NCBI GenBank assembly: GCA_040754815.1
Contig: JBFMBX010000002.1
Location: 372,001 to 436,000, forward strand
Origin: Bellilinea sp040754815
Lineage (GTDB): Bacteria > Chloroflexota > Anaerolineae > Anaerolineales > Anaerolineaceae
Reading direction: 5' to 3'
DNA: 64,000 nt
In this document: positions 1-8,212 of the stretch, one piece after another
Layout of the letters: each line of letters opens with the position of its first letter
How positions within the stretch are numbered: the stretch's first letter is position 1
Made by a program: the position numbers and the translations under genes
The notes under the pieces: model-generated
Told to the model about the DNA's origin: nothing
What the model saw: the letters and a program-made list of their open reading frames with translations, nothing else
Databases searched by the model: none

Positions 1-7
1 GAAACGC

Positions 8-1003
8 ATGATCGCCATTGCTCTGCTTTTCGTTCTCGTGCTTCTGGTTTCTGCGTGCGCTGCTGGCACACCGTCCCAAATCACCTCAACGCCCGCGCCG
101 CTCTCGCTGACCTTCATGGCCGGTTACAAACCGCAGGCCAACCTGCCTTTTGTGGGCGCCTATGTTGCCAGAGAAAAAGGCTTCTTCGAGCGCGAGGGGC
201 TGGAAGTGACCATCGAGCATTCCGCCGGTCAGGGCGAGCATCTGCAACTGCTCACCGCCGGCAAGGTACAGGTCACCACGCAGGATGCCGCCGTCCTGTT
301 ACAGCGCCGCGCCGACCCCGGCCTGCCGCTGGTTTCGATTGCGCTCATCGGCCAGCGCGGCCAGCAGGCCTACGCTGCCCTGGCTTCCTCCGGCCTGCAA
401 ACGCCCAAAGACTGGGAAGGCCGCACGGTGGGTTACAAAGGCACGCCGCCGCCCGATCTCTTCGCGCTGCTCAAAGCCGCCGGTGCCGATGTGCAGAAAA
501 TTTCGCTGGTCAATGTCGGCTTCGATCCGCGCATCCTCACCGAGGGTAAAGTGGATGTCTATCCGGTGTTCAAGTCCAACGAGCCGTACCTGATTCGCTC
601 GTGGGGCTACGAATTGACGCTCTGGGACGCCGCCGAATACGGCGTGCCGACGCTCGGCCTGACCTATGTGACCACCGAGAGCATTCTGCAGGAACAGCCC
701 GAAGCGCTGCGCCGCTTCCTCAAAGCCGCACTGGAGGGCATCCGTTATGCCGAACAAAATCCGGAAGAGGCGGTGGAGATTGTGCTGAAATACACCGGCC
801 CGCAGGCCGACCCCCAGCACATGCGCTACATGCTGGAAAGCGAACTGCGCGACGCCAAGAGCCCCTTAACCGATCAGCACGGCTACGGCTGGCAAACCGC
901 AGAACAGTGGTCGGCACTGGCCGAAATGCTGGTGCAGGCAGGGATTATTGATTCAATTGACGTGGAAAAGGTGTTTTCTCCACTGCTGCTTCTTAACCAA
1001 TAA
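8..1003 (+). CDS. NMT1/SsuA-type ABC transporter substrate-binding lipoprotein
   Basis: Periplasmic solute-binding protein of the NMT1/THI5-like family, which captures nitrogen- or sulfur-containing small molecules (pyrimidine precursors, alkanesulfonates, nitrate-like ligands) for an ABC importer. The N-terminus is a hydrophobic helix followed by a lipobox (LVSACAAG), so it should be lipid-anchored. The mature part opens with the usual fold core, including VAREKGFFEREGLEV and a QDAAVLLQRRA segment. At 331 aa the length is normal. The frame stays open to the window edge (codons AAA CGC precede the ATG), and a Lys-Arg just before the hydrophobic helix would be typical of a signal peptide, so the true start may lie outside the window. 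No permease or ATPase gene is seen here; partners may be upstream. The exact ligand cannot be told. Confidence 0.85.
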   Translation: MIAIALLFVLVLLVSACAAGTPSQITSTPAPLSLTFMAGYKPQANLPFVGAYVAREKGFFEREGLEVTIEHSAGQGEHLQLLTAGKVQVTTQDAAVLLQRRADPGLPLVSIALIGQRGQQAYAALASSGLQTPKDWEGRTVGYKGTPPPDLFALLKAAGADVQKISLVNVGFDPRILTEGKVDVYPVFKSNEPYLIRSWGYELTLWDAAEYGVPTLGLTYVTTESILQEQPEALRRFLKAALEGIRYAEQNPEEAVEIVLKYTGPQADPQHMRYMLESELRDAKSPLTDQHGYGWQTAEQWSALAEMLVQAGIIDSIDVEKVFSPLLLLNQ

Positions 1004-1091
1004 CAATAAGTCTATAAGGATAAGCGGGCTATCTAGAAACTAAGGCACAGCAATATGCACGCTTTAATTCAAAGGGTTTATGAAGAGAACC

Positions 1092-2057
1092 TTAATCTGG
1101 ATTTCTGTACATCCTTTGTCTTTTCTTCAGGCGAGAATAAAGAACAATCAATCCAATAACACCACCAGGAATGATATATTCAATATTCGGGTTTTTCGCT
1201 CGAATTTGATCAATCGGCGTCATTTTTTGCCAGAGATCTTCTTGCCATTCCTTTACACTTGATTTGTCCCCTACGATTTCTAAATCAAGTGCAGCATCAT
1301 ATAAACGATAGCTTTGCACGGGATCGTAATCTTTAACTTCTTGGGCTTGTAATTTGTAAAACCTGTATAGTAGAACTTCTCGACTATTTGTTAACTTATC
1401 ACCTTTTATTGCCCAAATTGCCAAAGAATATGCTCCCCTTTTTTCAAGTAACAGAGATATCTCTTCGCCATGTTCTGATAATAATTTCTTGGTATTTTGA
1501 ATATCTTGTGAGGTAATCAGAATATACATTACTGTTAATACGAAAATGAATAATGCGATAAAGATCATGGCTTTTTTGAATAATGGATTATTTGTAACCG
1601 CAATTTTGGAATGAGGTTTCCAGTCGGTTGTTTCCAACGCTATCAAGTACAACGCTGAAGAAATCTCATAAGCCTGTTCTGCGCTAGTGGGGAATTCTCT
1701 GGGGTGCGCAACACTATTCCGAATTTTGAGAATTTTATTCCAATCTATTAATTGCAATGAAGGAAGTGGTTTTTTTTCGACTTCATCACTATAAAGTTTA
1801 AATAGATCTAAATTCCTAAACAAAGTTATTCTATCCCCAAGGGTTAATCTGTCTATAGACTTGTTAACAGGAACTGAATCTAGGATTTCCTTTTGTTTTT
1901 TAGGTGGTAATTTATTTATCAATTCCAGATGAATTTTCCATAAAATGTTTTCCAGAACACTTGCAGCTGAGGAGGCGGCTTCGAACCATTCCCCCTGATT
2001 CAATTTGGCTCGAAGACTATCTATTTTCTTTTTCTCTTCAACATCCAACTTTAGCAT
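1092..2057 (-). CDS. Membrane-anchored HEPN-like protein of unknown function
   Basis: A 321-residue protein I cannot assign to a named family. The N-terminal 150 residues are helical and contain RNSVAH at residues 113-118. This matches the Rx4-6H motif of HEPN domains, which in toxins and defence proteins forms an RNase site. A transmembrane helix follows at about 163-182 and a second hydrophobic segment at about 290-308, before a basic tail (RLKKRQR). The region between the helices is soluble and may be helical-repeat-like. The gene is much richer in A+T than its neighbours and stands alone between AT-rich spacers, which suggests horizontal acquisition. The HEPN assignment rests on one short motif and its helical context, so function remains inference. 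Confidence 0.6.
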   Translation of the reverse strand: MLKLDVEEKKKIDSLRAKLNQGEWFEAASSAASVLENILWKIHLELINKLPPKKQKEILDSVPVNKSIDRLTLGDRITLFRNLDLFKLYSDEVEKKPLPSLQLIDWNKILKIRNSVAHPREFPTSAEQAYEISSALYLIALETTDWKPHSKIAVTNNPLFKKAMIFIALFIFVLTVMYILITSQDIQNTKKLLSEHGEEISLLLEKRGAYSLAIWAIKGDKLTNSREVLLYRFYKLQAQEVKDYDPVQSYRLYDAALDLEIVGDKSSVKEWQEDLWQKMTPIDQIRAKNPNIEYIIPGGVIGLIVLYSRLKKRQRMYRNPD

Positions 2058-2270
2058 TTCACCTTCTCCAAATATTTATGTCCAGCTTCTATTTATGTAT
2101 TATTATTCTACCAATAATATACTTGAATACACTCAAATACTTACTTTTAATTTTATTTTCCTGTCTCGCTTTTTGTTTATCGTGCTATTAATGAAATTAG
2201 ATTTTTATGGCGCTTTCATCAATTCATAAATTCTACAAATTCAAATTTATATTTTATGGTAAACTAATCT
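2058..2270. other. AT-rich spacer between divergent genes
   Basis: Very AT-rich stretch between the HEPN-like gene (leftward) and the cation transporter leader (rightward). It should carry the promoters for both, but I cannot pick a convincing -35/-10 pair. No coding region is supportable here. Confidence 0.4.
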
Positions 2271-2372
2271 CTGCTGGCGGAGCACGCAGCCTTCTTCAGA
2301 AACGGTCAACAGCCTCAAAGGTGCAAGCCGGGTTAACCGGCAGGGGCCACTGCATCTTTGAGGTCTTTTTAA
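2271..2372 (+). promoter_or_regulatory. Structured leader with attenuator-like hairpin upstream of CDF transporter
   Basis: A 13-bp stem pairs 2313-2325 with 2351-2363 (one G-T wobble). It encloses a GCCGG/CCGGC mini-hairpin and is followed directly by TCTTTTT, so it has the form of an intrinsic terminator. It sits only about 15 bases before the ribosome binding site AGGAG (2378-2382). Upstream, CTGCTGGCGG (from 2271) can pair with most of CGGTCAACAG (about 2303-2312), giving a second helix. The CGGTCAACA element resembles the CGUCAACA segment of yybP-ykoY manganese riboswitches, and metal exporters are typical targets. The match is partial, so the ligand class is a guess. A NiCo-type riboswitch is the other option. 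Confidence 0.5.
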
Positions 2373-2387
2373 TATATAGGAGTATTG

Positions 2388-3284
2388 ATGCGCTGGGTAC
2401 GCGATTACACACCGAAACCGGTCGAAAACCATCTTTACCGCTCGGCTTTGCTGGTCACCATCAGCGGCAACGTCCTGCTGGCCACCGTCAAGAGTCTGGC
2501 AGCCTACTTCTCCGGCTCTGTCGCCCTTTACTCGGATGCGGCTAACTCCATCTCGGATGTGTTGTATTCCGCCATGATGGTGCTGGGGCTCTACCTTGCC
2601 CAGCGCCCGCCCGATCTTTCTCACCCGCAGGGCCACAGCCGCTTTGAGCCGCTGGTCGGGACGTTAATTTCCTTCTCCATGGCCTTTGCCGGTTACGAAG
2701 CCCTGCGCGCTTCCTTTGTCCGTTTTCAGCAGGGCGGCCTGGCCATTGAACCCGGCCTGCCCACCCTTGCCCTGCTCTTCAGTGCCGCCGTCAAAGTGGG
2801 CATGTATCTTTTCATCCGCAACACTGCCCGCAAACTGACCAGCCCCACCCTCAACACCGCCGCCAAAGATAACCTGAGCGATGTACTGACCTCCTCGGCA
2901 GCCTTTGTGGGCGCATTTGGTTCCAGACTCATCCACCCGCTGACCGACCCGATTGCCGGTTTTGCCGTGGCCATGTGGATCTTCCGTGCTGCCTTTCTGG
3001 CCGCCCGCGAAAACCTCAACTTCCTCACCGGCGGCGGCGCCTCGGAAGAACTGCGCCAGCGCATCATTCAGGAAGCCTGCTCCGTGCCGGGCGTGCTGCG
3101 CGTCCATCACCTGATGACCGATTACTCCGGCCCGCGCCTGATTGCCGACCTGCACGTCAACGTGGACGGCAACACCACCCTGACCGAGTCGCACCGCATC
3201 ACCGATGAAATCATCGCCCGGCTGGAGGCCATGCCCGAAATTGACCGCGCCTACGTCCACCTTGAACCGGACGATTGGGAATAA
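2388..3284 (+). CDS. Cation diffusion facilitator (CDF) family metal efflux protein
   Basis: Inner-membrane antiporter that exports divalent metal ions in exchange for protons. It has the CDF layout: about six transmembrane helices, then a cytoplasmic metallochaperone-like domain from about residue 210 to the end. The transport site is visible as N53-x3-D57 and D161-x3-D165. FieF-type Zn/Fe transporters have D-x3-D and H-x3-D, so the missing His and the N-D/D-D set point to a different metal, possibly manganese. The HPQGHSRFEP segment at about 79-88 fits the interface metal site. I chose ATG 2388 because AGGAG (2378-2382) is 5 bases away; TTG 2385 would leave only 2. Expression is probably controlled by the structured leader just upstream. 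proS follows after 22 bases on the same strand. Confidence 0.9.
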   Translation: MRWVRDYTPKPVENHLYRSALLVTISGNVLLATVKSLAAYFSGSVALYSDAANSISDVLYSAMMVLGLYLAQRPPDLSHPQGHSRFEPLVGTLISFSMAFAGYEALRASFVRFQQGGLAIEPGLPTLALLFSAAVKVGMYLFIRNTARKLTSPTLNTAAKDNLSDVLTSSAAFVGAFGSRLIHPLTDPIAGFAVAMWIFRAAFLAARENLNFLTGGGASEELRQRIIQEACSVPGVLRVHHLMTDYSGPRLIADLHVNVDGNTTLTESHRITDEIIARLEAMPEIDRAYVHLEPDDWE

Positions 3285-3306
3285 ACACAGAAAGGTTTAC
3301 CCCGCC

Positions 3307-5046
3307 ATGCGCATGTCCCAACACTTCAGTCAGACCCTGCGGGAAACCCCCGCCGAAGTCCAGTCACCCGGCTACGGCTACCTGCTGCGCGCCGGTTACT
3401 TCCGTCAGATGGCGGCCGGCATCTTCGCCGCCCTGCCGCTGGGGCTGCGCGTCCAGCGCAAAATTGAGCGCATCCTGCGCGAGGAAATGGAGGCCATTGG
3501 CGGTCAGGAAGTCAGCCTGCCGGTCGTACTGCCCGCCGAAATCTGGAAAGAAAGCGGACGCTACTACCGGATTGGCGCCGAAATGGCGCGCCTTAAAGAC
3601 CGCGCCGGGCGTGATCTGGTGCTGGCCATGACCCACGAGGAAGCGGTTGCCGATCTGGTGCGGCGCGAGGTGCGCTCTCACCGTCACCTGCCGCGCCTGA
3701 TCTACCAGATTCAGACCAAATTCCGCGATGACCCCCGCCCGCGCGCAGGTTTGATCCGCGTGCGTGAATTTATTATGAAAGATTCCTACTCGCTGGATGC
3801 CGACTGGGCCGGTCTGGAAAAGCAGTATCAGGCGCATTATGAGGCGTATCTGCGCATCTTCCGCCGGCTGGGCCTGCCGGTCATCGCCGTGGCATCCGAC
3901 AGCGGCATGATGGGCGGTAAACGCTCGCATGAATTCATGTACCTCAACCCCATCGGTGAGGATACGCTGATGCTGTGCGATTCCTGCGGCTACGCGGCCA
4001 ACCGGCAGGTAGCCCGCTTTGCCAAACCCCAGCCGGAGCAGGAAGAAGCCCTGCCTCTGGAAAAAGTCCACACCCCGCAGACGCGCACCATCGAATCACT
4101 GGCGCGCTTTCTGAACATCCCCGAATCCAGAACCGCCAAAGCCGTCTTTCTGACCGCCACTCTATTGGAAAATAACCAGCCTTACGAGCGGCTGGTGATG
4201 GCCATCGTGCGCGGCGATATGGAACTCAACGAAACCAAACTGGCCAACCTGCTCGGCGCGCTGGATCTGCGCCCGGCGACAGAGGAAGAAATCCGCACCA
4301 GCGGCGCCGTGCCGGGCTTTGCCTCACCGGTCGGCCTGCCTGACCTGCTGGTGGCGGTGGACGATCTGATCCCTCTCTCCCCTAATCTGGTTGCCGGCGC
4401 TAACGAGCAAGATTACCACCTGCGCTATGTCAATTTCGGCAGGGACTACACCACCCCGCTGGTGGCCGACCTGACCGCTGCGCGGGAGGGCGACCCCTGC
4501 CCCCACTGTCAGGCGCCCCTGCGTGCCGAACGCGGCATCGAGGTGGGCAACATTTTCCAGCTCGGCACGGCTTATTCCGAAGCCATGGGCTGTACCTTTC
4601 AGGACGAAGATGGGCAGGTCAAACCGGTGGTGATGGGTTCCTACGGTATCGGCCTCGGACGGTTGATTGGCTGTCTGGCGGAAGCCTACCACGACGAGAA
4701 AGGCCTCAAACTGCCGGCGCTGGTCGCTCCATTTCAGGTTCACCTCGTCCTGCTCAGCGGTAAGGATGGCGAAGCGGCCCGCCAGACTGCCGAACGCCTC
4801 TATGAGCAGATGCAGGCAGCCGGTCTGGAAGTGCTTTACGATAACCGCGAAGAAAGCCCCGGCGTCAAGTTCAACGACGCCGACCTGATCGGCATTCCGC
4901 TGCGAATCACGGTTTCCAAACGCACGCTTGAAAACGGGACGGTGGAACTCAAACACCGCCATCAGGAGGAGCGTCTGACTTTGCCGTTAGAGGAAGCCGT
5001 CCCCCGCCTGCAAGAGGAAATCCAGCGCCTGCTCGCCGCAACATAG
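3307..5046 (+). CDS. proS: Prolyl-tRNA synthetase
   Basis: Class II aminoacyl-tRNA synthetase that attaches proline to tRNA-Pro in the cytoplasm. Motif 1 lies around LRVQRKIERILREEM. Motif 2 is the FRDDPRPRAGLIRVREF segment and motif 3 is GSYGIGLGRLIG. Between motifs 2 and 3 is the long insertion typical of the bacterial type, which carries the editing domain against Ala-tRNA-Pro; a C-terminal anticodon-binding domain follows. The 579-residue length fits the bacterial long form. I chose ATG 3307 (MRMSQHFSQT) with AAAGG at 3291-3295; ATG 3313 is also possible. The open frame extends upstream to 3205, but that part overlaps the CDF gene and is not conserved-looking. Likely co-transcribed with the CDF gene. 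Confidence 0.97.
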   Translation: MRMSQHFSQTLRETPAEVQSPGYGYLLRAGYFRQMAAGIFAALPLGLRVQRKIERILREEMEAIGGQEVSLPVVLPAEIWKESGRYYRIGAEMARLKDRAGRDLVLAMTHEEAVADLVRREVRSHRHLPRLIYQIQTKFRDDPRPRAGLIRVREFIMKDSYSLDADWAGLEKQYQAHYEAYLRIFRRLGLPVIAVASDSGMMGGKRSHEFMYLNPIGEDTLMLCDSCGYAANRQVARFAKPQPEQEEALPLEKVHTPQTRTIESLARFLNIPESRTAKAVFLTATLLENNQPYERLVMAIVRGDMELNETKLANLLGALDLRPATEEEIRTSGAVPGFASPVGLPDLLVAVDDLIPLSPNLVAGANEQDYHLRYVNFGRDYTTPLVADLTAAREGDPCPHCQAPLRAERGIEVGNIFQLGTAYSEAMGCTFQDEDGQVKPVVMGSYGIGLGRLIGCLAEAYHDEKGLKLPALVAPFQVHLVLLSGKDGEAARQTAERLYEQMQAAGLEVLYDNREESPGVKFNDADLIGIPLRITVSKRTLENGTVELKHRHQEERLTLPLEEAVPRLQEEIQRLLAAT

Positions 5047-5084
5047 ACTGCATCCGGCTGGGCAAGGGGGATCCCACAAGTGAA

Positions 5085-5720
5085 TCAGTCAGCCGTCTGC
5101 CGCGCTGAGATGATGATTTCCCTCAACTGCTCCAGCGAGAATGCCTGTCGTCCTTCATCTTGCGCACGGCGGAACAGGCCATCCTCACCCTGCACATAAA
5201 GAGCCTGATAGGGCGCAGCGGCAAGGTACAAAACCCGCTTGCTGCCGCCCTCGCGCCACGCCAGATCCGTTTCCTGCAAGAAGGCAACCACCCTATCCCC
5301 AGCCTTCAGGGCATAATCGGCGGCCGGATCAAGCGGACTCCGCCCGATAACCGTCACTGTCAATTCCCCGGCGGGGCATTCTCCGCCAATCAGGTTCTGT
5401 TCGCAGAGCAGCGTGATTTGATGAATCTGCAAGGCAGCCGGCTCACCCGGCTTGTCCGGGTCGTTTTTCCATTCCTCGCCGCTGTCCTGATTCCAGCGCG
5501 TGGCGGAAACCTCGTCAACCTTCCCCACCACGATCCACTGGCTTTTTCGTGCCATGTCTTCGTCGCTGATGGCAATGTAAGAGACCGATTGAACGATTTT
5601 CCCGGCTTGCGAGGTGGAGGAAAGGGAATTTTCAGCCGACGGCGCACAGCCCGCCAGCATGATGACCATGATCAGGCTGATCCAGTGTATGGTTCTAATC
5701 CTGTTCGGGTGCCTGTACAT
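5085..5720 (-). CDS. Uncharacterised lipoprotein
   Basis: A 211-residue predicted lipoprotein. A basic N-terminus (YRHPNRIR) and hydrophobic helix lead to the lipobox MLAGCAPS, giving a lipid-modified Cys near residue 25. The mature domain is mostly beta-prone with segments such as WIVVGKVDEV, LTVTVIGRSPL and GDRVVAFLQE. These suggest a small beta-barrel or OB-like fold binding on the cell surface, but I recognise no family. It is convergent with proS and sits alone. Function unknown. Confidence 0.75.
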   Translation of the reverse strand: MYRHPNRIRTIHWISLIMVIMLAGCAPSAENSLSSTSQAGKIVQSVSYIAISDEDMARKSQWIVVGKVDEVSATRWNQDSGEEWKNDPDKPGEPAALQIHQITLLCEQNLIGGECPAGELTVTVIGRSPLDPAADYALKAGDRVVAFLQETDLAWREGGSKRVLYLAAAPYQALYVQGEDGLFRRAQDEGRQAFSLEQLREIIISARQTAD

Positions 5721-5799
5721 AAAACTTTCTCTCCAGAAAAATTGAGAATTTTAGTGTTTTAGGGTTACATCAAAGGAACACCATTTTCATTATCAGCCT

Positions 5800-7677
5800 T
5801 CAAACAAACAGCACATAATCCTGCAAGAAACGTTCAGTTTGCTGGTAGAAGTCCTCAATCGTCTCCGGGGCGCGAAAGCCATGTCCCTCGCCGGGGTACA
5901 GGCGGAAGAGGTGCGGCACGCCCAATCCGCGCAGGCGTTCGACCAGCGCCTGATTTTGGCCCGGCGGCACGGCCTTATCTTCCTCCCCTTGAAAAATCGC
6001 CAGCGCATCGCGAATTTGTGAAGCCTGAAAGAGCGGCGAGCGCTTGCGGTAGAGCGCAGCCGCCTGCGGAAAAGGTGCAATCAGGCGGTCGGTGTAGTAA
6101 CGCTCAAAGCGGTGCGTTTCGCGCGCCAGCGCAATCAGGTCGGCTACCGGATAGAGCGCAATGCCGGCTTTGAACACGCCCGGGTAGCGCACCAGACAGT
6201 TCAGCACGGTATAACCGCCGGCGCTGCCGCCCATCACCGCCATGCGCTTCTCGTCCACCAGCCCTTGTTGAGCGAGGAAACGCGCCCCGCTAACCGTATC
6301 CACCACGTCCGCCTCGCCCCAGTTGCCGTTGAGCGCCTGCTGATAGGCACGCCCATAACCGCTGCTGCCGCGGTGGTTAACTTCTAACCACGCATAGCCC
6401 CGGCTGGTGAAATAAGCCGCCTCGCGCGGAAAATCCAGCACCACCGCCGAGGTCGGCCCGCCGTGAACATGAACGATGAGCGGCGGCAATCCTTCACCTT
6501 CCGCCTGCGGGTTTTGCGGCGGGTAATACCAGCCGTGCACCGCTTCGCCATCCGGCAGTTTCCACTCCACCGCCTGCGGCTCGGCGAACCACTCCACCGG
6601 CAGCAGCCACGCATCCGTACAGGCAACTTCAATCCAGCGTGTCCCATCCCAACGCAAAACCCGCTCGGCCAGCCGCGGCGAGGACACCAGCAGGGCAATA
6701 TCACCGCTATGGGGATGAACGCTCAATTGACGCAGCCACGCGTAAGGCGCGGTGGGAATTACCTGCATCGAACCGCTTTCAACATCCACCTCACAAAGTT
6801 CGGCCCGCCCGGCGTGGTTGCGAATTACCAGCAGGCGTTTGCCATCCGGCAGCCATGCCAGCGTGCGCTGACCCTGCACCCACGCCGGCGTGCTGAGGTG
6901 GTAGCCCTGCGCGGCATAGATCACCCGCCGCTCGCCGCTTTCCAAATCGAACAGCATCAGATCATCCCATTCGCCCTGAGCGGCCAGATACGCCAGCCGC
7001 CGTCTGTCCGGTGAAAAGCACGGCTGGGTAAAAACGCCTTCTCCCTGCCCGCCGGCAAGGATGATCTTTTCGGCAACTTGCGGCACCTCTCCCGCCAGCC
7101 GCGCCAGCACCAGCCGGGTGGCATCCCACGGCATATTCGGGTTGTCCCACTCCACCCATGCCAGCGCTGTGCCGTCTGGCGACCAGACCGGCTGCATGTA
7201 GAAATCCGCCCCGCTGTCCAGCCGGACCAACCAGCCGCCGCCCTTTGCCTCCACCAGACCCAAGGCGGCCTGATCGCCGTCCTCGTGGACGAAAGCCAGC
7301 CAGCGGCCGTGCGGTGATGGCATGGGCGCGCTGAAGGAACCCCACGCCGGCGTAACGGCGCGTACTGCCGCCGTTTCAAAATCATAGCGCATGATCTGCC
7401 GGCCCTGCTGGACGAAAAACAGGCTTCCCGCGCCCGCCGTAAACTCGCCGCCGCCGTAGCCCACCCCGCCGCGCGCCGAATGCTCAAAGAGCAAATCGCG
7501 GCGCGCCCCGTCTTTTGGCTGATAAACCAATTGTCCCTGTTTGCCGCGGCTTTCCAGCCAGATCAAACCATCCCCGGCAAACTGCACATCCTCCAGCCGG
7601 GCGCGTTGGGCCATGCGCCGCGCGCTGATGATACTGGGCCAGAATCCGTAGGGTTGCCTGCGTTTTATGTCGCTCAT
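5800..7677 (-). CDS. S9 family serine peptidase (prolyl oligopeptidase / acylaminoacyl peptidase type)
   Basis: Cytoplasmic serine peptidase that cleaves short peptides, often releasing N-terminal dipeptides or acyl-amino acids. Residues about 1-380 form a beta-propeller with repeated WSPDGTALAW-like blades (PVWSPDG, CFSPDRRRLAYL, WLPDGKRLLV). The C-terminal 240 residues are an alpha/beta hydrolase with an HVHGGPTSAV oxyanion segment. The nucleophile is in GGSAGGYT (Ser near residue 485), the acid lies in GEEDKAVPP (near 567), and the catalytic His is in GEGHGF (near 599). Length (625 aa) and domain order match the family. There is no signal peptide. The thioredoxin transcript upstream ends at a strong terminator, so this gene probably has its own promoter around 7680-7725. 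Confidence 0.93.
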   Translation of the reverse strand: MSDIKRRQPYGFWPSIISARRMAQRARLEDVQFAGDGLIWLESRGKQGQLVYQPKDGARRDLLFEHSARGGVGYGGGEFTAGAGSLFFVQQGRQIMRYDFETAAVRAVTPAWGSFSAPMPSPHGRWLAFVHEDGDQAALGLVEAKGGGWLVRLDSGADFYMQPVWSPDGTALAWVEWDNPNMPWDATRLVLARLAGEVPQVAEKIILAGGQGEGVFTQPCFSPDRRRLAYLAAQGEWDDLMLFDLESGERRVIYAAQGYHLSTPAWVQGQRTLAWLPDGKRLLVIRNHAGRAELCEVDVESGSMQVIPTAPYAWLRQLSVHPHSGDIALLVSSPRLAERVLRWDGTRWIEVACTDAWLLPVEWFAEPQAVEWKLPDGEAVHGWYYPPQNPQAEGEGLPPLIVHVHGGPTSAVVLDFPREAAYFTSRGYAWLEVNHRGSSGYGRAYQQALNGNWGEADVVDTVSGARFLAQQGLVDEKRMAVMGGSAGGYTVLNCLVRYPGVFKAGIALYPVADLIALARETHRFERYYTDRLIAPFPQAAALYRKRSPLFQASQIRDALAIFQGEEDKAVPPGQNQALVERLRGLGVPHLFRLYPGEGHGFRAPETIEDFYQQTERFLQDYVLFV

Positions 7678-7729
7678 CTTCTTTCTCCTCCTGTTTAATT
7701 AATTCTACAGGAAATCCTCCCGCAAAAGA

Positions 7730-7760
7730 AAAAAGACTGCCCGGCTGGGGCAGTCTTTTT
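7730..7760 (-). terminator. Intrinsic terminator after thioredoxin gene
   Basis: A 13-bp perfect stem (AAAAAGACTGCCC / GGGCAGTCTTTTT) with a GGCTG loop lies 24 bases past the thioredoxin stop. The A-rich left flank reads as a U-tract on the minus strand, the direction of the thioredoxin transcript. The right flank is T-rich, so it could work in both directions. Confidence 0.9.
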
Positions 7761-7783
7761 GCATTCAAACCGGTTGTTTGGGG

Positions 7784-8119
7784 TTACTGGTGAACGACAA
7801 GATAAGGTTCAAAGGTCTCTTTCAAACGCTGTAAAGGCTGAAAACCGCTCACCCGCTTGACGGCCTCGCCGTTGTGGAACAGGATCAGAGTCGGCACGCT
7901 CAGCACCATGAACTGCATGGCAAGGTCAGAGGCTTCGTCCACATCCACCGATAAAATTTGTAGCCGGTCGGCCCATTCCTGACTGAGTTGGGCCAGTTCA
8001 GGCTCCAGCCGTTTGCATGGGCCGCACCACACCGCGCCAAACTCAACCAGCACCGGCTTTTCGGCTGCCAGAACTCGCTGCTCAAACTCTTTTTCAGAGA
8101 TGGTTTCAAACCCTTTCAT
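7784..8119 (-). CDS. trxA: Thioredoxin
   Basis: Small cytoplasmic dithiol-disulfide oxidoreductase. The active site WCGPCKRL is canonical, and the cis-proline region is VLSVPTLILF. Length is 111 aa with this start, normal for the family. I chose ATG 8119 (MKGFETIS) because GGAGG lies 8 bases upstream. An upstream ATG nine codons further out lacks a spaced ribosome binding site, and the ATG two codons upstream is only 2 bases from GGAGG. It is divergent from the tgt-like gene and ends at a strong terminator. No thioredoxin reductase is nearby. It probably serves general thiol housekeeping. Confidence 0.96.
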   Translation of the reverse strand: MKGFETISEKEFEQRVLAAEKPVLVEFGAVWCGPCKRLEPELAQLSQEWADRLQILSVDVDEASDLAMQFMVLSVPTLILFHNGEAVKRVSGFQPLQRLKETFEPYLVVHQ

Positions 8120-8212
8120 TTCCATTTCCTCCGCTTCATATAATGGTATCATTGATTATACAGTATGTGTCAAGACTACATCCTCCGTTAGCACAAAGAT
8201 AACCAGACCTTA

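Noticed and set aside
3285..3306. A T-box or other leader before proS
   Set aside because: Only 22 bases separate the CDF stop from the proS start, so there is no room for one.
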